From contig NZ_JBBEWR010000009.1 of the NCBI RefSeq assembly GCF_037646345.1, positions 124,001-188,000 of the forward strand: 64,000 bases of DNA, in the 5' to 3' direction. Positions 25,496-34,489 of the stretch are shown here, in pieces; the first letter of the stretch is position 1, and every line of letters begins with the position of its first letter. The notes under the pieces were generated by a model. The model made no database searches, had not been told where the DNA came from, and saw only the letters and a program-made list of their open reading frames with translations. The position numbers were made by a program, and so were the translations under genes. The stretch comes from Ascidiimonas aurantiaca. Lineage in GTDB: Bacteria > Bacteroidota > Bacteroidia > Flavobacteriales > Flavobacteriaceae.

Positions 25496-28400
25496 ATGAT
25501 TAAGCAGCAAATTCATAGTATGTTTTTAATAGGTATGGCTGGCTATTTTTGTATGGCCGGCCTTACCCAGAACTTATATTCCCAGAATACTGATTATAAA
25601 ACCTCGGGTTCAAAAAAAGTGTTACATACTATTTACACAGTAGGAGGTGTTGGAAACTTAAAAAAGCCAAATACTAATGAATTGTTAGCACAGCTTAAGT
25701 TAGAACTTGCCAATTCACCGGCATCTGCTTCACTTTTGTATCTGGGTGATAATATTTCAGAGGAGGAAGATGACTGGAAAACCGATTTGGAATATCTGAA
25801 ACTTCAATTAAACATTATAAGAGATTTTAAGGGGCAAACATTCTTTCTTCCGGGAAATAATGAATGGATGGCATACAACGCCTTGAAAGTAGAGCGTTTG
25901 CAGGATCATGTTAAAGATCTGGATAAAGATCTGGTTACTTTTCTGCCAAAAAATGCCTGTCCTTTAGAACATAGGGTCATTAATGAAAACCTCGATATTA
26001 TTTTTATAGATTCCAAATGGTTTATTTCCAACTGGTCAAGGCTTAATAACATAAACTTTAAATGTACTGATATTGTAACCCGAAGAAGGTTTGTAGAGGT
26101 TTTAGAAGGGTACATTAATGATAGTCAGGGAAAAAATCTGCTTATTGCCATGCATCATCCCGTTTTCAGTAATGGAAAATACGCAGGGCAAACCATACTT
26201 AAAGATCACTTATTGCCATTGCCCGTTCTGGGTACCATATGGAGTGAATTTAAAAATCTGGGCGCCTTTGATCCCGACTATTTAAACGCTTATAAATATC
26301 AATTTTTACGAGTAGTGGTAACGGCGCTTGCTAAAAATTCAAAAAGGATAACCATAGTTTCGGCTCACGAAAACAGTTTACAGTTCTTAGAGGGTGAAGG
26401 AATAACCCAAATCATTACAGGAACGGTTTCAGAAACAGCTCCCGTGCATCTTACCAAAGATATAATATCAGCTCCGGGGGGTACTTTATCCTATAAAGGG
26501 CATTTCGGTATTGCTGCACCGGGATATAGCAAGATACGTTATTACGATGACGGGAGTCACGACGTAGAATTTACTTTTATGGACAAGGGTGTTATAAAAA
26601 CACACAAGAGCAGCCTTTCTGCTAAGGATGTGGTTAGCGAACCCCAGAAATTTATAAAACTGAACAAAAGCTTTAAAAATACGTCCATCTACAAAAAAGA
26701 AGATACAGAAAGAACAGGGGCCCATAAATTTTTATGGGGTCAGCGTTACCGTAAATACTACGGAGAAAATATAAAAGTTCCCGTAGCTTATCTTGATACG
26801 CTTTACGGAGGCCTCAGCGTAGTTAAAAAAGGGGGAGGCCACCAGTCTAATACCCTACGTTTAAAAGACACCAGTGACAGACAGTACAACATGCGATCGC
26901 TAAAGAAGAATGCTCTGCGGTTTTTACGCTTTAAGCTTCCTGGTTTTACCTTTGACCAGAAAGATTTTGAAGATACCTGGGTACAGGATGTAGTGAAAGA
27001 CTTTTTCTCTTCCGCCCATCCCTATATGCAAGTCGTAGTCAATCCTTTGGCGCAGGCCGCTAAAGTTAACCATTCGGATGTAGATCTGTTTTATATACCT
27101 AAACAAAAAGCACTTGAGCCTTTTAACGATTTGTATGGAGATGAATTGTATTATATTGAAAGAAGACCTTCAGACGAACAGGAGCAATACCCGGGATATC
27201 AAAGAATGTTTAAGGAAAAAGGATCTATTGAAGATTTTGAAAGTACAACAGACATGTTGGAGAAATTAAAAGAGGATGAATCATACGTTGTTGATGACGA
27301 AGCCTATATAAGGGCCAGGGTTTTTGATATGTGGATAGGGGACTGGGATCGTCATCATGATCAATGGCGATGGATGGAGTATGAAAAAGATAATGAGAAA
27401 TTGTTTGTTCCCATACCTCGGGATAGAGACAACAGCTTTCCTAAATTTGACGGCGCTTTTCTAAAAGCATTCAAACTGTTTATCCCTTCCGTAAGACCCT
27501 GGCAAACTTTTGATAAAGAGATCAAAAACCTAAAATGGTTAAACATATACGGAATGCCTCTGGATAAAGCGCTTACCAGTAAAAAAGAAGCCAGAGAATG
27601 GAGAGAAATAGCAAAAAAAATTGCCGATAGCATAACAGCAGATGATATTGAGGCCGCTTTTAAAAAACTTCCTCCGGAATTTATAGATAGCACCAGTCAT
27701 AGAATAAAAGAATACTTAAAAATACGTTTAAACAAATTACCGCAATGGGCGTATGAATACGGGCAGTATCTAAACAAAATCGTTTCTGTTAAAGGGACGC
27801 ATAAAGATGATCAATTCATTATTACCCGTAATGAAGACGGAACCACTACAATAACCGGAAAAAGGTTACTTAAAGACAAACCCGACCCCATTTTTTATAA
27901 AAGGACCTTTTACCCTGAGCAGACCAGAGAAATTCATGTGTATGGTCTTAATGATAAAGACGAGTTTGAAGTTCGGGGTTCAGGCAAATCTGAGATCAAG
28001 GTCAGGCTAATTGGAGGATATGGAGAGGATTCATATAAAATAAAGAATGCAAAAAGAACAAAAGTATATGACTGGAAACATGAAAAAACAATTCTTGAAG
28101 GTGAAAAACCAAAAACGCTGTTTACCAACCAGTATAAAGTGAATACATATCACTGGCGATATCATAAACCTAACACCAATGTATTACTGCCTCTGGCAGG
28201 GTTTAGAACTGATGACGGTATTTTCTTTGGAGCTTCTAATGTATATACAAAAAGAGGAATTAATGGTAACCCTTTCAGAGAGCGACATACCTTGGGAGCC
28301 AGATATTATACCGGTTTTCAGGCCTTTCAAATAGATTATAAAGCTATTTTTGGTAATGTATTTCCCGACTGGAACCTGGAGTTTGAAGCATTTTATACTT

Positions 28401-29197
28401 CAGACCGTTATGCGCGAAACTTTTTTGGCTTGGGAAACAACAGCGTTAATTTAGAAGACAATCTGGATATTGATTTCTATCGGGCACGTTTACGTCAGTT
28501 CAGGTTAACTTCTGGACTTACGTTTCAGAGTCTTAAAGTTAAGTTATTATATGAGTCATTCCAGGTAACAGAAAATGAAAATCGTCTATTCAATACAGAT
28601 AACTTTAATGAAAGCATTTTCGAAAATCAACAATTTTTGGGTACAGAAATGTCTGTAAGATACGATATAGATGATTCGGGAGACTTTCCTACCAGAGCCT
28701 TGCGTATGGAATTGAATGCAGGATATAAATTTAATACTGAGATCAGTAATAACAGGTTCGGATATGTTGGGCTTTCACTAGGGTTTGATCGAAAGCTTAT
28801 ACCTTCCGGTAATGTGGTAGTATCTTCAGATTTGGCCTGGAGAACTAACTTTGGAGGTGACTATTTTTTCTATCAGGCACCATCAATAGGAGGAAATAAT
28901 GGATTGAGGGGTTTTAGAGATGAACGTTTTACGGGAGATTCTTATTTCTATCAAACTACTGATGTAAAGCTTCGTTTAAAAAGATTTATCACTTCAGTAG
29001 CCCCTGTTAATTTGGGGATCTATGGAGGGTTTGATTACGGACGGGTTTGGCAGTCCGGAGAAAACTCCGGAAGATGGCATACCTCACAGGGAATAGGTGT
29101 TTGGCTGGGAACCCTGGGTGCTATTTCTTTACAAGCCGGTTGGTTCAATTCCGTAGAAAATAATTTGATTCAAATAGGTTTTGGGTTATCTTTCTAA
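25496..29197 (+). CDS. Metallophosphoesterase-like domain fused to Omp85/BamA-type barrel
   Basis: 1233-aa outer-membrane protein. After a signal sequence come an MPE-fold domain (about 40-380), a middle domain (about 400-860) and an Omp85-like beta barrel (about 900-1233) with the barrel signature GLRGFRDERFTGDSYFYQ and a terminal Phe for BAM recognition. The family is frequent in flavobacteria. Metal ligands are altered here. The first motif reads GGVGN (family GDxGN), the second keeps LGDN, the third is GNNEW at 120-124 (family GNHDW), HHP (220-222) remains, and the last reads SAHENS (family SGHDHN). The enzyme part is thus likely inactive. The Pycsar-effector-like gene follows after 41 nt. 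Confidence 0.88.
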   Translation: MIKQQIHSMFLIGMAGYFCMAGLTQNLYSQNTDYKTSGSKKVLHTIYTVGGVGNLKKPNTNELLAQLKLELANSPASASLLYLGDNISEEEDDWKTDLEYLKLQLNIIRDFKGQTFFLPGNNEWMAYNALKVERLQDHVKDLDKDLVTFLPKNACPLEHRVINENLDIIFIDSKWFISNWSRLNNINFKCTDIVTRRRFVEVLEGYINDSQGKNLLIAMHHPVFSNGKYAGQTILKDHLLPLPVLGTIWSEFKNLGAFDPDYLNAYKYQFLRVVVTALAKNSKRITIVSAHENSLQFLEGEGITQIITGTVSETAPVHLTKDIISAPGGTLSYKGHFGIAAPGYSKIRYYDDGSHDVEFTFMDKGVIKTHKSSLSAKDVVSEPQKFIKLNKSFKNTSIYKKEDTERTGAHKFLWGQRYRKYYGENIKVPVAYLDTLYGGLSVVKKGGGHQSNTLRLKDTSDRQYNMRSLKKNALRFLRFKLPGFTFDQKDFEDTWVQDVVKDFFSSAHPYMQVVVNPLAQAAKVNHSDVDLFYIPKQKALEPFNDLYGDELYYIERRPSDEQEQYPGYQRMFKEKGSIEDFESTTDMLEKLKEDESYVVDDEAYIRARVFDMWIGDWDRHHDQWRWMEYEKDNEKLFVPIPRDRDNSFPKFDGAFLKAFKLFIPSVRPWQTFDKEIKNLKWLNIYGMPLDKALTSKKEAREWREIAKKIADSITADDIEAAFKKLPPEFIDSTSHRIKEYLKIRLNKLPQWAYEYGQYLNKIVSVKGTHKDDQFIITRNEDGTTTITGKRLLKDKPDPIFYKRTFYPEQTREIHVYGLNDKDEFEVRGSGKSEIKVRLIGGYGEDSYKIKNAKRTKVYDWKHEKTILEGEKPKTLFTNQYKVNTYHWRYHKPNTNVLLPLAGFRTDDGIFFGASNVYTKRGINGNPFRERHTLGARYYTGFQAFQIDYKAIFGNVFPDWNLEFEAFYTSDRYARNFFGLGNNSVNLEDNLDIDFYRARLRQFRLTSGLTFQSLKVKLLYESFQVTENENRLFNTDNFNESIFENQQFLGTEMSVRYDIDDSGDFPTRALRMELNAGYKFNTEISNNRFGYVGLSLGFDRKLIPSGNVVVSSDLAWRTNFGGDYFFYQAPSIGGNNGLRGFRDERFTGDSYFYQTTDVKLRLKRFITSVAPVNLGIYGGFDYGRVWQSGENSGRWHTSQGIGVWLGTLGAISLQAGWFNSVENNLIQIGFGLSF

Positions 29198-29238
29198 AAA
29201 AAATACCGGAAGTAAAACACCTAAGACAAGAGAAATAC

Positions 29239-30435
29239 ATGAAAACGACAAAAATAATAGAAGGGGTTGAAGAGTACGTGTATTCCCTGTGGGGGAACAG
29301 AATCAGCGGGGATCTCGTCTTTCATAATTTTCAGCGAACGTTGAGTATCGTACAGTCAGGTAACGAGTTAATTAAAAACACCGATATAGATAGGGAAACT
29401 GCTAATAACATCCTACTGGCATTATGGTTTTTCTATTCGGGTTTTACAAAAAGTTACGAAAATGCTTTAAAAGAAAGCCTTGTACTGGCAACACATTTTC
29501 TTGAAGAAAACAAAGCCGATAAAAAAACCATTGCATCAGTACAAGACCTGATACGGTTCAATCAAAAAGATACAAGTGCGTGGGGTACCAAAGAGCATAT
29601 CTTATCAGATGCCATTACCGCTTATGTAGGATCTAAACAATTTATCACATTATCAGAACTAAAAAGAGAAGAAATTAATTCTCATACTTCAGAAAACTAT
29701 ACAATTGCAGAATGGACAAAGAAAATGCAGAAATATCTGAGAACAGAGCATTCTTTTTATACAGCGTATGCTCAGGATACCTGGAACGGCAGTAAAAAGA
29801 AGAATCTTAAAAAAGTAGTAAAAGCGAAAAAGAAATGGTTTAATAAGAAGAAAAGAGAAAAACTTAAACAGAAGTTAAAGGCTGAAAACCCCGATAGGGG
29901 AGTCCAGACTTTGTTTAGAGTAGCTCTCAGGAACCATATTAAACTAAGTGATATTGCAGATACAAAAGCGAACATACTTCTTTCGGTGAACGCTATTATC
30001 ATTTCTTTGGCCCTATCCAATTTAATTCCAAAATTAGACAACCCGTCAAACACTTACCTAATATATCCTACCTTATTATTCGTAATATTTAGTGTGGTTT
30101 CCATGATTTTATCTATAATAGCAACCCAGCCTAACATAACCAGGGGAGAATTCAGCAAGGAAGATGTAAAAAAGAAAAGAGTAAACCTTATTTTTTTTGG
30201 AAATTTTCATAAAATGTCTTTAAAAGATTATGAATGGGCAATTTTTGAAATGTTGAAAGATCAGGATTATATTTATAGTAATCTCTCCAAAGATTTATAC
30301 TTTCTGGGAACTGTTTTAGAGCGAAAGTATCGAATTCTCCGCTGGAACTATATGGTATTCATGACAGGTATTATCATTTCGGTAATAGCTTTTTTCATGG
30401 CTTTTAAGATTGCCGGAACCGAAAGATTGTTATAG
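29239..30435 (+). CDS. Pycsar-effector-like membrane protein with degenerate HD domain
   Basis: 398-aa protein. The C-terminal half is the DUF5706/PycTM-type module: RNHIKLSDIADTKANILLSV leads into membrane helices at about 247-264, 274-296 and 373-390, with NFHKMSLKDYEWA between them. Pycsar effectors of this type respond to cyclic pyrimidine nucleotides in phage defence. The N-terminal half (1-180) aligns with the HD phosphohydrolase domain of flavobacterial homologues, but the expected second His is Arg33 and the HD pair (WLHDTGY in homologues) is replaced by WFFYSGF (63-69). The first His (29) and a late Asp (124) remain. A Lys-rich coiled stretch (185-215) links both halves. Likely co-transcribed with the upstream barrel gene. 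Confidence 0.8.
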   Translation: MKTTKIIEGVEEYVYSLWGNRISGDLVFHNFQRTLSIVQSGNELIKNTDIDRETANNILLALWFFYSGFTKSYENALKESLVLATHFLEENKADKKTIASVQDLIRFNQKDTSAWGTKEHILSDAITAYVGSKQFITLSELKREEINSHTSENYTIAEWTKKMQKYLRTEHSFYTAYAQDTWNGSKKKNLKKVVKAKKKWFNKKKREKLKQKLKAENPDRGVQTLFRVALRNHIKLSDIADTKANILLSVNAIIISLALSNLIPKLDNPSNTYLIYPTLLFVIFSVVSMILSIIATQPNITRGEFSKEDVKKKRVNLIFFGNFHKMSLKDYEWAIFEMLKDQDYIYSNLSKDLYFLGTVLERKYRILRWNYMVFMTGIIISVIAFFMAFKIAGTERLL

Positions 30436-30458
30436 GTACAGTCTGTATCAATAAAAAA

Positions 30459-30486
30459 TGGCCAATAAAAATAAATTTATTGACCA
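30459..30486. terminator. Hairpin between convergent genes
   Basis: TGGCCAATAAA and TTTATTGACCA pair with a single mismatch around a 6-nt loop, midway between the convergent HD/Pycsar-like and SYLF genes. U-tracts are weak, so assignment as terminator is moderate. Confidence 0.5.
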
Positions 30487-30515
30487 ATGGTAACGTTAAA
30501 GCCTAAGGGTTGAAA

Positions 30516-31064
30516 TTACTTTTCACTGTCCTTATTAAAGGGCTTATAGCTGAATTTTTGCCCGCCAACAGAAGCATCGGCCATTAATCCTGCTTTGGGA
30601 AGTGCAAAAACAGCTACACCATCTTTGTATTTGGCATTTACAGCCACTCCAGATTTTACAGCCACTGCAGAAGCACTTGCGGCAAATTGGAACTCACCAT
30701 TTTTAAATTTGTTAAGTTCATCGTCATTTTCAAAGAAAATAACTTCAATTATCGCTTGTCCGCCAGCCTGAAGACCAACACTTATCTTCTTCAAATCAGC
30801 AATACCCTGAGCTTTACCGTTTTCATAAAGAATCCCGTTACCAGAGGCACCGCCAACAATAAAACCACCTTTTCCTACATTGGGAAAAATAACGTATCCG
30901 GCAGACTCATCAAAAAACTTTTGAAGACCGGCATCTCGCTCTATCAACATTTCCTTTGCACTTTTAACGTCTTCCATCAATTTATTAGTGTTCTTTTCCT
31001 GGGCGGATACTTTAGAACCCATTGTGATGGTAAGGCACAATATCAGTATTTTAAAAACTTTCAT
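30516..31064 (-). CDS. SYLF/YSC84-domain lipid-binding protein, secreted
   Basis: 182 aa with a cleavable signal peptide (MKVFKILILCLTITMGSKVSAQ). The SYLF (DUF500/Ysc84) domain fills the rest: KEMLIERDAGLQKFFDESAG, YVIFPNVGKGGFIVGGASGNG, ISVGLQAGGQAIIEVIFFEN, AVAVKSGVAVNAKYKDGVAVFA and GLMADASVGGQKFSY, all in family order (motifs shown in part). Eukaryotic SYLF domains bind phosphoinositides; bacterial members are periplasmic or outer-membrane associated with unknown ligand. Transcribed alone; an exact -7 box lies upstream. Confidence 0.9.
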   Translation of the reverse strand: MKVFKILILCLTITMGSKVSAQEKNTNKLMEDVKSAKEMLIERDAGLQKFFDESAGYVIFPNVGKGGFIVGGASGNGILYENGKAQGIADLKKISVGLQAGGQAIIEVIFFENDDELNKFKNGEFQFAASASAVAVKSGVAVNAKYKDGVAVFALPKAGLMADASVGGQKFSYKPFNKDSEK

Positions 31065-31099
31065 AAGGATATTTTTATTTTGTTAAACTTTCTTTATCC

Positions 31100-31107
31100 C
31101 AAAAATA
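31100..31107 (-). promoter_or_regulatory. -7 box for the SYLF gene
   Basis: Minus-strand TATTTTTG matches TAnnTTTG exactly and lies 36 nt before the start codon. Confidence 0.5.
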
Positions 31108-31362
31108 CCTTCATTTATATATAACGATTGTCACATTTAAAAAGAATATTAATGCAATAGATATACAGAGAAAAAAAGAGTAAAAAAAGTGAAACGCGAA
31201 GTAATGGTAAAGTATTCAAAAAATATAAATAGCTTTGTGAAAATTGTGTGTTTGCATTAAAAAAAGAATGAAATCAGTCAATCTTCTTTTTATATACACA
31301 CATGATTTAAAAAAAAGAGGCCCAAATTTACACGCTGTAACTTATTTAAATACACGTAAGTG

Positions 31363-31578
31363 ATGATTAGAAAAGGCACCAGAGTCTCCTGGAAATGCAA
31401 TAATGGAACCGAAGAAGGAAAAGTGATAGATACTTTTACAAAAAAAGTGAAAAAGAACCTTGAAAGTGATGAAATGCTTGGTACTGAAAAAGTAAGCAAT
31501 AAGGTTTTGTTGGTAGAGAAAGAAGATGGTTCCCGGATGATAAAGAAAGAAAGTGAAGTATTCCGTAAGAACTCCTGA
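31363..31578 (+). CDS. DUF2945 / HVA1-type small Tudor-like protein
   Basis: 71-aa cytoplasmic protein: MIRKGTRVSWKCNNGTEEGKVIDTF opens the fold, followed by KVLLVEKEDGSRMIKKESEVF. This matches the 'hypervirulence-associated protein TUDOR domain' (DUF2945) family, whose members usually read KGDxVxWxxxxGxxxGxV. Ligand is unknown. I use the ATG at 31363; a GTG directly before it is in frame. The AsmA-like gene begins 13 nt downstream, so both form one unit. Confidence 0.8.
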   Translation: MIRKGTRVSWKCNNGTEEGKVIDTFTKKVKKNLESDEMLGTEKVSNKVLLVEKEDGSRMIKKESEVFRKNS

Positions 31579-31591
31579 AAAAATATAAATT

Positions 31592-32668
31592 GTGGGATGG
31601 GTGAAGAAGTTACAAAAGAGAAGCGGATTTGTACTCCTTACTTTTTTTCTGCTCCTGGTACTATCCAGGTTAGCTTTACCGTGGGTATTAAAACGGTATG
31701 TGAATCAGGTATTGAACCAATTACCGGGATATACAGGCAGTGTTTCAGATATTGATATTGCGCTCTATCGCGGAGCTTATCAAATTGAAGGTCTGAGGCT
31801 TATAGAAAAATCTGCCAAAACAGACGTACCTATGTTAGAAATACCCAATGTTGATATTTCTCTTGAGTGGCGATCTCTGTTCAAGGGTAAAGTGGTAAGT
31901 GAGATCATATTAGAGCGCCCCCGATTTATTTATGTTTTTGAAAATCAAAAAACGGTAAAAACTACTACCGAAACAGAAGATTGGAGTAGGGCATTGACTA
32001 ATTTGGTGCCCATAAACATCAATAGTTTTACCGTGAACCAGGGTAAAATAGCCTTTGTTCAAATATCTGCAGATCCCAATATTGATTTGTATATTGATGA
32101 TTTGTCTCTTTATGCCAGAAACTTAAGGAATGTGGTTCGTACAGGGGAGAAGTTGCCTTCTTCCGTCAAAGTCACCGGAACGAGTGTAGGAGAAGGAAAA
32201 TTTAACCTGGAAGGTGATATGGATTTGGTTCGCAAAATACCTGATCTGGATATTTCCTTTTCATTAGAAAAAGGAGATGCTACCGCATTAAACCCCTTTA
32301 TTAGGCATTATGCAGGTATCGACTTTAAAGGTGGTAAGTACAATGTTTTTGGTGAAATTGCTATTGCAGATGGGTTTCTTAAAGGATATGTCAAGCCTAT
32401 TTTGGAGGATACCAAAATGATTGGAAAAGAAGATGGTTTTTTGGAAACCATTTGGGAAGGTTTCGTAGGCTTCTTTAAATTCATTTTTAAGAATAAATCG
32501 AAAAATACTTTAGCTACTAAAATACCTTTTGAAGGAAACCTCAATAAAGTCAAAACAAAAACCTTTCCAAGTATTATAAACATAGTGAAAAATGGTTGGA
32601 TAAGAGCTTATGAAGGAAAAATTGACAATGATGTAAAATTTGAAGATATTAATCCATCGTCAAACTAA
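31592..32668 (+). CDS. DUF748/AsmA-like envelope protein
   Basis: 358-aa protein with an N-terminal membrane helix (FVLLTFFLLLVLSRLALPWVL) and a periplasmic beta-rich domain. The string RYVNQVLNQLPGYTGSVSDIDI followed by ALYRGAYQIEGLRLIEK and 'IPNVDISLEWRSLFKGKVVSEI' (shown in part) is the DUF748/AsmA N-terminal module. Such proteins lie between the inner and outer membrane and assist lipid or protein traffic. The start is a GTG; no in-frame ATG is near. The C-terminus is short compared with the 1000-residue members. Same operon as the DUF2945 gene. Confidence 0.8.
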   Translation: MGWVKKLQKRSGFVLLTFFLLLVLSRLALPWVLKRYVNQVLNQLPGYTGSVSDIDIALYRGAYQIEGLRLIEKSAKTDVPMLEIPNVDISLEWRSLFKGKVVSEIILERPRFIYVFENQKTVKTTTETEDWSRALTNLVPININSFTVNQGKIAFVQISADPNIDLYIDDLSLYARNLRNVVRTGEKLPSSVKVTGTSVGEGKFNLEGDMDLVRKIPDLDISFSLEKGDATALNPFIRHYAGIDFKGGKYNVFGEIAIADGFLKGYVKPILEDTKMIGKEDGFLETIWEGFVGFFKFIFKNKSKNTLATKIPFEGNLNKVKTKTFPSIINIVKNGWIRAYEGKIDNDVKFEDINPSSN

Positions 32669-32934
32669 TTTGTTAGCTTCCTTGTTTTTCTAATACTAGC
32701 CCGTTTCTGTATGGCTTTAAATGGTATAAAACTATTTTTATGGGGCATGCTTTTTAAAATTTTTCAGGTTACTCCTTTGTGTACATCTGTAACTTGTGAA
32801 GTGCATTATAACATCTTTAGGGTAAAGAAAAAAGGCTGTGAAAAAATAGTTTTCCGAACAATTTTTTGATTTGGCTCAGAGTTTAAACAGTAAAAGGGTT
32901 TGATATGCTTTTAATAATTGCGTATAAGAATAGA
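32669..32934. other. Intergenic spacer
   Basis: Convergent spacer of AT-rich DNA between the AsmA-like and SnoaL-like genes; no gene recognised. Confidence 0.5.
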
Positions 32935-32958
32935 AGATGTCTAAACCATTAGACATCT
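32935..32958 (-). terminator. Hairpin after the SnoaL-like lipoprotein gene
   Basis: AGATGTCTA and TAGACATCT form a perfect 9-bp stem with a 6-nt loop, 37 nt after the stop of the minus-strand gene. The following T content is moderate, so a regulatory dyad is the alternative. Confidence 0.45.
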
Positions 32959-32995
32959 CTACATTTAAAAACGTATTTTGAACAATGTACTGTAA

Positions 32996-33478
32996 TTAAT
33001 TATCTGCCTTTGCCCGCGTTGAGTGCATCATTTTCAAGCGCCATCCGTCTTCAGTATATACGGCCAACGCACTTTCCAGCCATTGTGCTTTTCCCACCAA
33101 AGTATCGGCACGTGTAAACTCAGCAAAATTGTGATATGCAATTTGAATAGACGTACCGTATTTATCAATAGAGATGTATTCCATTCTATTGGTTCTCTTT
33201 GGTCTGTCGGGTCGCGCCAACTGCTTACGCATATATGCTTTTATCCGGTTGTTGTCCCAAACTTCACCCTGCTCCAGAATGATAAAATTATCAGTATGAT
33301 AGGTACTGATCTTGGTAGAATCTACACCTGCCCATAGATCATCAAAAGAACCCTGAATGAGATCTTTCGCAATTTGTATTTCTTCATCAGTAATTGACTG
33401 CTGATCATTATCAGTTTTTGGGACCTGGCAAGAGGTGAGTACTAGTGTAAGTATAAATAAGTATTTAATTAATTTCAT
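32996..33478 (-). CDS. NTF2-like (SnoaL/DUF4440) lipoprotein
   Basis: 160 aa. Signal and lipobox LTSC near residues 14-17 predict a lipoprotein. The mature part has the NTF2-like pattern: a helical start ('IQGSFDDLWAGVDSTKI'), YHTDNFIILEQGEVWDNNRI, the beta strands RMEYISIDKYGTSIQIAYH and a terminal strand WLESALAVYTEDGWRLKMMH. This is the SnoaL/DUF4440 kind, many of which are of unknown function; no catalytic dyad is recognisable. Two copies of a 19-bp repeat lie just upstream. Confidence 0.75.
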   Translation of the reverse strand: MKLIKYLFILTLVLTSCQVPKTDNDQQSITDEEIQIAKDLIQGSFDDLWAGVDSTKISTYHTDNFIILEQGEVWDNNRIKAYMRKQLARPDRPKRTNRMEYISIDKYGTSIQIAYHNFAEFTRADTLVGKAQWLESALAVYTEDGWRLKMMHSTRAKADN

Positions 33479-33500
33479 TTTGAATAGTGTTAATTTTATT

Positions 33501-33603
33501 TTTACCTGTTCGTATATAATTTATGTCAAAAATAACAACTAGAATGAGTATGTACAACAGTGGTTAAAGCAATGATATTTTCAGTTTACCAGTTCGTATA
33601 AAA
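33501..33603. repeat. Two-copy 19-bp direct repeat
   Basis: TTTACCTGTTCGTATATAA (33501-33519) and TTTACCAGTTCGTATAAAA (33585-33603) agree at 17 of 19 positions. They flank 65 bp upstream of the SnoaL-like lipoprotein gene and may be regulatory sites or ends of a small lost insertion. Confidence 0.45.
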
Positions 33604-33645
33604 TAACTGGATTTATATATTCATTTTAGTGTTTGTTATGATCTT

Positions 33646-34395
33646 TTATTTGTTTTCAAGGTGCTTAATCTTTTCTTTCAGTTCTTTTATTTCCTTGTTT
33701 TGCTCTATGAGATAAAGCGTCAGTTCTTCAATTTTCTGAAGCAGTTTGGCATTCATCTCACCTAGGTTTATCCCGTTCTTAGCTACCTCGGCTTTGTCTG
33801 GTATTTCAGGGAGGTGACCTTTCTCAGATATGTGTGCCTCTACGTCTTCGAGAGGTTTGAGATGGTAATCGTCCTCAAAAACAAAGTCCGGCCAGCCACT
33901 AACTTCGACTTTGATCTCCCTTGCTCCAATTGAACCCTCTACGGCCAGTTTATGAGTGCCCATAGCAGATGTTCCTATACCCACCTGGCCATTTCCCGTT
34001 ATTCTCATACGTTCAGAGAATACGTCACCTGAATGATTTCTTGTGTAGAATAACATATCTACTACATTACCCCATACATCTGCAGATTGTGCATATATTC
34101 CAACAGATTTTTGGGTGCTGGAATGCATGTTCCCGGAATTGTCTAAGCTCATAGTCAGGCCAATCATTCTGTTATCATTTTCCTGGGGAGGATGTACTGA
34201 TCTTATAATCAAGCTATTGGCCGTGTGGGCACTGGTGTATATCCCCGGATCATAAACCTCCAGCTTACCGTTGGGTGAAGCAGTTCCTATTCCTACATTA
34301 TCGTTGGTACTTAGATTAGAACCATTATCTGTCCATTGCGCATTCACCGTTAAAAAAACAGTAAACAGGAAGAGAGAGAGAATACATTTTTTCAT
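33646..34395 (-). CDS. GIGT-repeat fibre-like surface protein, paralogue 1
   Basis: 249-aa secreted protein with signal peptide ending VNAQ. Two short repeats of the pattern NVGIGTASPNGKLEV and QVGIGTSAMGTHKLAVEG are the beta-helical collar repeats seen in tail-fibre-like and adhesin-like proteins of Bacteroidota. The C-terminal module, about 90 residues, starts at EIKVEVSGWPDFVFEDDY and continues HISEKGHLPEIPDKAEV, then a predicted trimeric coiled coil (LLQKIEELTLYLIEQNKEIK). Three paralogues follow in the window (40.9, 48.2 and 53.2 kb). Function is unknown; attachment to the cell surface or a structural filament is plausible. Not a prophage gene: no phage genes adjoin. Confidence 0.8.
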   Translation of the reverse strand: MKKCILSLFLFTVFLTVNAQWTDNGSNLSTNDNVGIGTASPNGKLEVYDPGIYTSAHTANSLIIRSVHPPQENDNRMIGLTMSLDNSGNMHSSTQKSVGIYAQSADVWGNVVDMLFYTRNHSGDVFSERMRITGNGQVGIGTSAMGTHKLAVEGSIGAREIKVEVSGWPDFVFEDDYHLKPLEDVEAHISEKGHLPEIPDKAEVAKNGINLGEMNAKLLQKIEELTLYLIEQNKEIKELKEKIKHLENK

Positions 34396-34463
34396 TAATC
34401 TTTATTTAAGTTATTAAAATGGGTCATGACTAGTTAATAAACATATCTTATCGTGTTTATTTT

Positions 34464-34489
34464 TCTTTCAAATATACTTTTTTGTAAGT
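34464..34489. promoter_or_regulatory. 26-bp element with -7 box (copy 1)
   Basis: This sequence agrees at 25 of 26 positions with 57030-57055. On the minus strand it contains TATATTTG (34469-34476), a perfect TAnnTTTG box about 75 nt before fibre paralogue 1. The conserved upstream part reads ACTTACAAAAAA on that strand. Confidence 0.45.
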
